This document shows positions 59,241 through 64,000 of a stretch of 64,000 nucleotides of DNA, in pieces. The position numbers were made by a program, and so were the translations under genes. The stretch comes from Rhipidocladum racemiflorum (lineage: Eukaryota > Streptophyta > Magnoliopsida > Poales > Poaceae). How positions within the stretch are numbered: the first letter of the stretch is position 1; every line of letters starts with the position of its first letter. The DNA lies in NCBI GenBank assembly GCA_036346355.1, contig CM070572.1:6145001-6209000 (forward strand), written 5' to 3'. The notes beneath the pieces are model-generated. The model ran no database searches. It saw only the letters and a program-made list of their open reading frames with translations, and was not told the DNA's origin.

Positions 59241-60194
59241 AAGCAGTAAGATTTAAGAGTAAAACCAGTTACCAAAAGATCTATGATGGTGCACTTGCAC
59301 GTGTTCCTGAGACGCGATACTTTCCATAACCATATGCTGTGGCGCTTGCGAAGATTCATCCTTACCACATGGAAGAAAATAAAATTTTCCACGGTAACCG
59401 CGAGCACGGAACCGATGCATGCATGTAAACAAAACAACGTTCAACTTGAACTCTACTAAAGAGCGTCTACTTAGCTCACAGTCAACCGTAGCCCATATAT
59501 ATATGTAGGCAAGCAATCACGTGCTAAGCAGAGGTTTCACAGTCACAGCTTCCTGTATCCTTCAGAGTTTAGACAGGGAAGTGTACGGCGCCCGATTGGC
59601 CGTGATCATTCTTGAATATTGAATCCTGTTGGATTAGTCGCCAGTGGTGCTTGTGTGATCCATTTATGACGTTGGTTAGCCATGGGTTCGAGTGCAGATT
59701 CGGATCTGGTGATTTGGCTCGTGCGGACGGTGAGTGGATTAGGGCTCGGTTAGCGATCGAGCTGGGGATACAACGATCCATCAATGCGGGGTGGTACGTG
59801 CGAGGTAAACCAACCGGTTCGATCCAATCGAGGCAGGGCTTGCTGGGATAGGTTCCGTTTGACCCTTGTTTAGCCTATGACTATGAGTGATGATGAGTCA
59901 GGTCGAGGCTGCTTCTAAAGAATTGCCATGTACAACTAGTACGCATGACGCAGCACAACCCCAGGCGTAGGGTAGCAACCTCTTGCGTGCACTCCATTTT
60001 AATTAGTACCATACGAGTACTGTGCTAGGCGGCGTCCGCGACTCTGCGAGGGAGCCGTGGACATAATGACGAATCGGACCAATCAGTTCTAGTTGCTGAA
60101 ACCGACTTCTTTTTCAGACCAAGTAGCCTCAGCCCTCAGGCCTCAGCTTATTATTATTATTATTAGTGTGTGTATATATATATATACATATATA
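59241..60194. other. Intergenic sequence
   Basis: No gene is supported. Simple repeats (TTA)n and (TA)n lie at 60145-60194, just before the MITE. Confidence 0.5.
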
Positions 60195-60454
60195 CTCCCT
60201 CCGGTTTGGTAATACCTGTCGTTTTGGATATAGTGATGGTCAAACTTCCGAAACTTTGACTAACAATCTATTTTTAAATATTTAAATTGGATACATAAGA
60301 ATTATATGTGTAGACTTGTCTCGAGAAGTACTTTCATAATATTATAATTTTATTGGGTTTTATAAATATATTATAATAAAAATTAGCGGTCAAAGTTGTG
60401 TTTTGAAGACCGTGTCGATGTCCAAAACAACAAATATTACCAGACCGGAGGGAG
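60195..60454. mobile_element. Stowaway-type MITE (260 bp), second copy
   Basis: The left end reads CTCCCTCCGGTTTGGTAATA. The right end, inverted, reads TATTACCAGACCGGAGGGAG. TA flanks both sides. The interior (for example GACTTGTCTCGAGAAGTACT) matches the MITE at 47703-47962 read in reverse. Both are 260 bp. Confidence 0.85.
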
Positions 60455-60749
60455 TATATATGTTTTGTCCTATATAAAAGAGTGAGAAAAAAGGAGAGAG
60501 AAGAAAGTTGGCTCTTATTTAGTAGTCAACTTTGCACGAAAATATAGATAGATTATTTATGTACAAAAAAGAAGAGATAATCATTATTACACAATATCTA
60601 GAGATAACCTTTAGAGACAATTATTGTATAAATTGATTTTTAGTATGCTATTAATCTGTAATGAATTTTTGTTATTGTACTTACTCTTATAAATGATAGT
60701 AAGGGATCGACGTATGATAGCCAATCAAAAGTAGGCATGGTTGTTATTG

Positions 60750-61082
60750 GGATTTTTTTTAAAATAATACATTTTAAAAATAATTTATAAAAATAATATA
60801 CCGAATCAAAAAATTACAAAACTACCTACCTGTAGTCATTTGAATTGGCGACAGTCTCCGTCACCAATTGAAATGGCGACAGAGACTTTGTCGCCATTTC
60901 AAACGGATGGTTACAAAGGTTTCTCGCCAATGAATGCAAGTCTCTATCGCCATTTCAATTGGCAATAGAGACCTGTCGTCATTTCAATTGATGACATGTG
61001 GGTATTTTTGTAATTTTTCGATTCGGTATATTATTTCTGTAATTTTTTTTAAAAAAGATATTATTTTAAAAAAAATAATCCA
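60750..61082. mobile_element. Mutator-type MITE
   Basis: Arms of about 75 bp (GGATTTTTTTTAAAATAATA and, inverted, ATTATTTTAAAAAAAATAAT) bound a 333-bp element. Flanking TTGTTATTG and TAGTTATTG match at eight of nine bases, fitting the 9-bp duplication of Mutator-like elements. The centre holds several copies of a TCGCCATTTCAATTGGCGAC-like word in both directions. Confidence 0.6.
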
Positions 61083-63176
61083 TAGTTATTGTACATGCCA
61101 ACACGTAGTAAATCAGGCTCTGCCATAGCTATTGATCGGATGTTATCAAGGTTTCAAATTTTATTTTTTATCTACATCTTCCATCTTGTTATTCTTCGAA
61201 ATCCAAAATTTCACTGAGATTTCAAAATTTAAGATGAAATCTGAACAAAATTTAAAAAATTATTTTGGTTTTTTAAATGAAATTTCTAAGATTTCAGTGG
61301 GAAATACCAAAATCTCGGTGGAAAATGACAAGATCTCTTCAATTTTGAAACCACTGTGAAGTGCACGGAGTTGACGCGGACACGGTGCTCAACGCGAACA
61401 AAGACGGGCGAGGACTGATCGACGAAGTCAGCTCGGTGGCACATCAGAAGCACTGGTGCGGACAAGGAGGAGTGCAAGGGGAAGCATGGCAAGGAGTAGC
61501 TCGGCAAGGACGGCTTGGCAAGGGGGAGTGCAAAGAGGACAATGTGGCGAGAGGGAGCGCGGCGAGGAGGGGTGGCGCCACTCGGCTGAGGGCGGTGATC
61601 TGGCGAGGAGAATGGGGATGGCGGAAGCTAAAAAATCAAATCCGATTGAATACCAAACACAACGGTCCAAAAAAATTGGAGAGGCTAGGGTTTGATCCCT
61701 TGAACTCACACAGGTGGCACATGCGCCTTACCAACCGTGCCAACATTGTAGTTGAGATATTACGTAAAACCTCTTATGAGCATTTCGCCCGGGATTTTTA
61801 ATCTGCTACCCGTCGAAATCCGAGATTTCGCGAGATTTGAACCGTGTTCCGTATATAGTGCAATCCAAGATCAGGTGAGTAAACCCACCCACATGCCAGA
61901 GATCCTAAAATAGATCTTTAGTAGTTTCAGCGTCAAGGAGACTGTTTAGTGTTGGTTGAACTGAAGCACCAGGGGGTAGGGTTAACCAAACCGTTTTTGA
62001 ATTGAAAATTGAAATCCTGGCGGTCCAATTTATCGTAACAATCGAGCGAAAATAGTAAAAAATTGAAGAGTTTCGAAACCGAGCGTTTGAAAAAAAAATT
62101 CAAAATAGATTAAAAAACAAAAATCAATCGGTTTTCTCGAAAAATGATCGACGAGTTGAACCTTCTGGACAGCCAGTTTTTTAAGAGGTTTTCGTCAATT
62201 TTTGTCAAAAATTGCTCGGTTTTCACCGGTTTTTTAACTGGTTTATATTGCATAAATTTGTTCAAGATTTTTGAATTTTTTTTAAAAAATAATTGAACCG
62301 GTTTACCGATCGGTTTAGGTTTTAAACCGGCTCAATACGATCGAAAACCGTAGTTTTCGAACGATTTTCAATGGTTTTGTGAACCTACCAGGGCTGTCAA
62401 AAGTTAAATCCTAGCTAGACTGGCCTAGAATTGATTTCATAATGGCGAATAAAATTTCATGCATGTTGGTACGATCAAAGTCGTGCAGATCACTAGGGGC
62501 TAATGAATAAATTCAAGATATATGGGGGAATGATCCTTTGCAGTTAAGAAGCCAAACAAATGAAATCTCCATGGTCAAGTGATAATTCGGTCACTATTAT
62601 ACTTTTATGCATCATTTTTTAATATAAGTTGTATTAATTTTAAAACAAATAAATGGGCAAGTAATCATCATATACTCTTTATTCATACTTTATATTACAC
62701 TCTGATACCTTTTTTGTGGACAGCAGCCTCCAGATCGGATCAGAGTTGTGTTAGATATGGTACAAATGTGTACAGTCTTAAGAACAAAGAAGATAAATCT
62801 CATAAAGAGAACCAAAAAATAATATTGAAACAACCACAACGAGAGAAAAAATTGGCGAGGCAAACTATAATTATTTTAAACACAACATCATAATAGTACA
62901 GTGGATTGTTGCTCTCCCATAATATCTATAACCTTTTAGAATACTCGGATATTTGCCCTATACATGAATCTATTGCTAAAGAATAACCTAACTTTTAATG
63001 CTTTTGTGCACCTCTTTCTTTAGATGAGTTGGTTAGAATAACGTAACATATAATTCTCGTGTCTATTTTTTTTTTGGATGAGTTGTTTTATGATTTTTTA
63101 GTTGTTTTTGCTCTCCACGACCACCCATGAGTTTTTATAGTTATTTTAGTCCTACTTCAAAACATATATTTTTAAA
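61083..63176. other. Intergenic sequence with degenerate repeats
   Basis: The stretches 61150-61340 and 61800-61850 are rich in GATTTC/GAAATC words, and 61970-62370 is rich in AACCGG and TCGAAA words, as in old plant repeats. A GC-rich insert lies at 61360-61700. A frame of 146 codons at 61361-61801 has no recognisable motif and is not called a gene. Confidence 0.4.
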
Positions 63177-63629
63177 TGTTAGAGTTTAGGGAGACTAATA
63201 CGTGAACTAGCCTAAGTCATGATCACAGAAACAATGCGGAATACAAAATCTTGGATTAAACTGACCCAGATTGGAGGAAGAAGCCATTAGAAGTGTTCTT
63301 GAGTGTCGGCTTAGATCGTATTAGATCGGTAGAGCCGAACGAGATCACTGAGGAAGAAGAGCACCGTGACTTGCACGGTGATGGAGATGGTCTTCGACAA
63401 CCTCGCGCCAGTAGCCCAGATCAGATGGAGTTTATAAGGTAAAGGACGAACTCGTGAGTAATTGATCAATCACCGAGTGCCAGCCTTTCCCTCTTTCTAT
63501 ATGGCGCTAGTTGACGGGACCAAAACCAGAAAGGGATGTTGCGCTCCTGATCATTGCGCGTCCGTGATTTGTGGTGATTTAGTTCCAAGTTTTTCGGAAT
63601 TCGTTAGATGGCCGAGATCACCACTAACA
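63177..63629 (-). mobile_element. Copia 3' LTR with polypurine tract
   Basis: On the minus strand the 453-bp segment begins TGTTAGTGGTGATCTCGG and ends CTAAACTCTAACA, so the ends TGTTAG/CTAACA are inverted copies. Immediately before it the minus strand reads CAAGTGGGAGAA, a polypurine tract. The pol gene end lies upstream at 63771-64000. The rest of the element lies beyond the window. Confidence 0.8.
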
Positions 63630-63770
63630 TTCTCCCACTTGATCGAAAGGCTAATAAAATAAGTCTATGCTCAACAGAATAGTACACCAAGATAAAGTAT
63701 TACAACGGTTAATAAAGGCACCGCTAAAACCCCAATATGTATAATGCACCATTCCACCTCGATGGATTAA

Positions 63771-64000
63771 TTACTTATTCTTAATGGGAGTTAGTTTTGT
63801 TCTTATAATCCTTATTTTCATAATCAAAGGCTTTTCAATAAACCCATGCCAGCAACATGCTCTCGAAAGAGACTTACCTTTAGTAATCGGATCTGCAAGC
63901 ATAGACTTAGTACTTATATGTTTGACATCAATTGTTTGATCCTGGATTCTATCTTTCACAACATGATACTTAATGTCAATATGTTTGGCAGCACCACTTG
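63771..64000 (-). CDS. Copia RNase H C-terminus (partial, runs off the window)
   Basis: Read on the minus strand from the window edge, the frame is open with AKHIDIKYHVVKDRI, then IDVKHISTKSMLADPITKG, and ends with a stop at 63771. These are the last motifs of copia RNase H. The visible part has no stop or frameshift, and the tail and LTR are in normal order, so this may be a relatively young copy. The full coding state cannot be judged from 230 bp. Confidence 0.8.
   Translation of the reverse strand, partial: SGAAKHIDIKYHVVKDRIQDQTIDVKHISTKSMLADPITKGKSLSRACCWHGFIEKPLIMKIRIIRTKLTPIKNK

Noticed and set aside
61361..61801. 146-codon frame
   Set aside because: Basic, low-complexity sequence in a degenerate repeat area with no recognisable motif.

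Overview
This is nuclear DNA from a flowering plant, almost certainly a grass. The evidence is AT-rich intergenic DNA with GC-rich gene starts, plant-only gene families (a group IIb WRKY factor, a DUF1644 protein), dense LTR retrotransposons, and Stowaway, Harbinger and Mutator-type MITEs. The genus cannot be fixed by eye. Nothing bacterial, organellar or CRISPR-like was seen.

Only two ordinary host genes look intact, both on the minus strand. One is a DUF1644 zinc-binding protein (CDS 9814-10881) with a probable 5.1 kb intron in its 5' leader. The other is a five-exon WRKY gene (42548-44747) whose splice sites all fit and give 545 residues. Two host-gene fragments are also present: a separase C-terminus (8409-8972) and a DYRK-type kinase C-lobe that keeps its intron pattern but has frame breaks (24309-26136).

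The rest is mostly mobile DNA. 0.8-2.1 kb: gypsy LTR, primer-binding site and gag remnant. 2.6-7.1 kb: decayed minus-strand Helitron with Rep and PIF1-type helicase. 11.4-14.0 kb: scrambled copia element with 132-bp LTRs inside the DUF1644 leader intron, itself hit by a Harbinger MITE. 16.6-21.8 kb: full-length PIF/Harbinger element with the same termini and TTA target duplication as that MITE, a frameshifted transposase and an apparently intact Myb-like second gene. 27.3-28.6 kb: copia 3' end. 29.6-30.4 kb: plant-mobile-domain remnant. 30.4-41.4 kb: three-deep nest of long non-coding LTR-type elements, two of them bounded by exact 5-bp duplications (CCTGA and CAGAC). 48.2-57.9 kb: a second nest (duplications CATCA and CAAGT). 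58.1-59.2 kb: 59-bp minisatellite and LTR-like promoter. 60.2-61.1 kb: two MITEs. 63.2-64.0 kb: 3' end of a copia element that continues past the window.

The most useful observations are the Harbinger element and MITE pair with unequal decay of the two Harbinger genes; the two LTR nests whose target duplications give a relative insertion order; an array of palindromes and TGACGTCA-like sites inside one of these LTRs; and a hairpin with a W-box in its loop and a nine-codon upstream reading frame in the WRKY leader. I found no clear candidate for an entirely new biological system.
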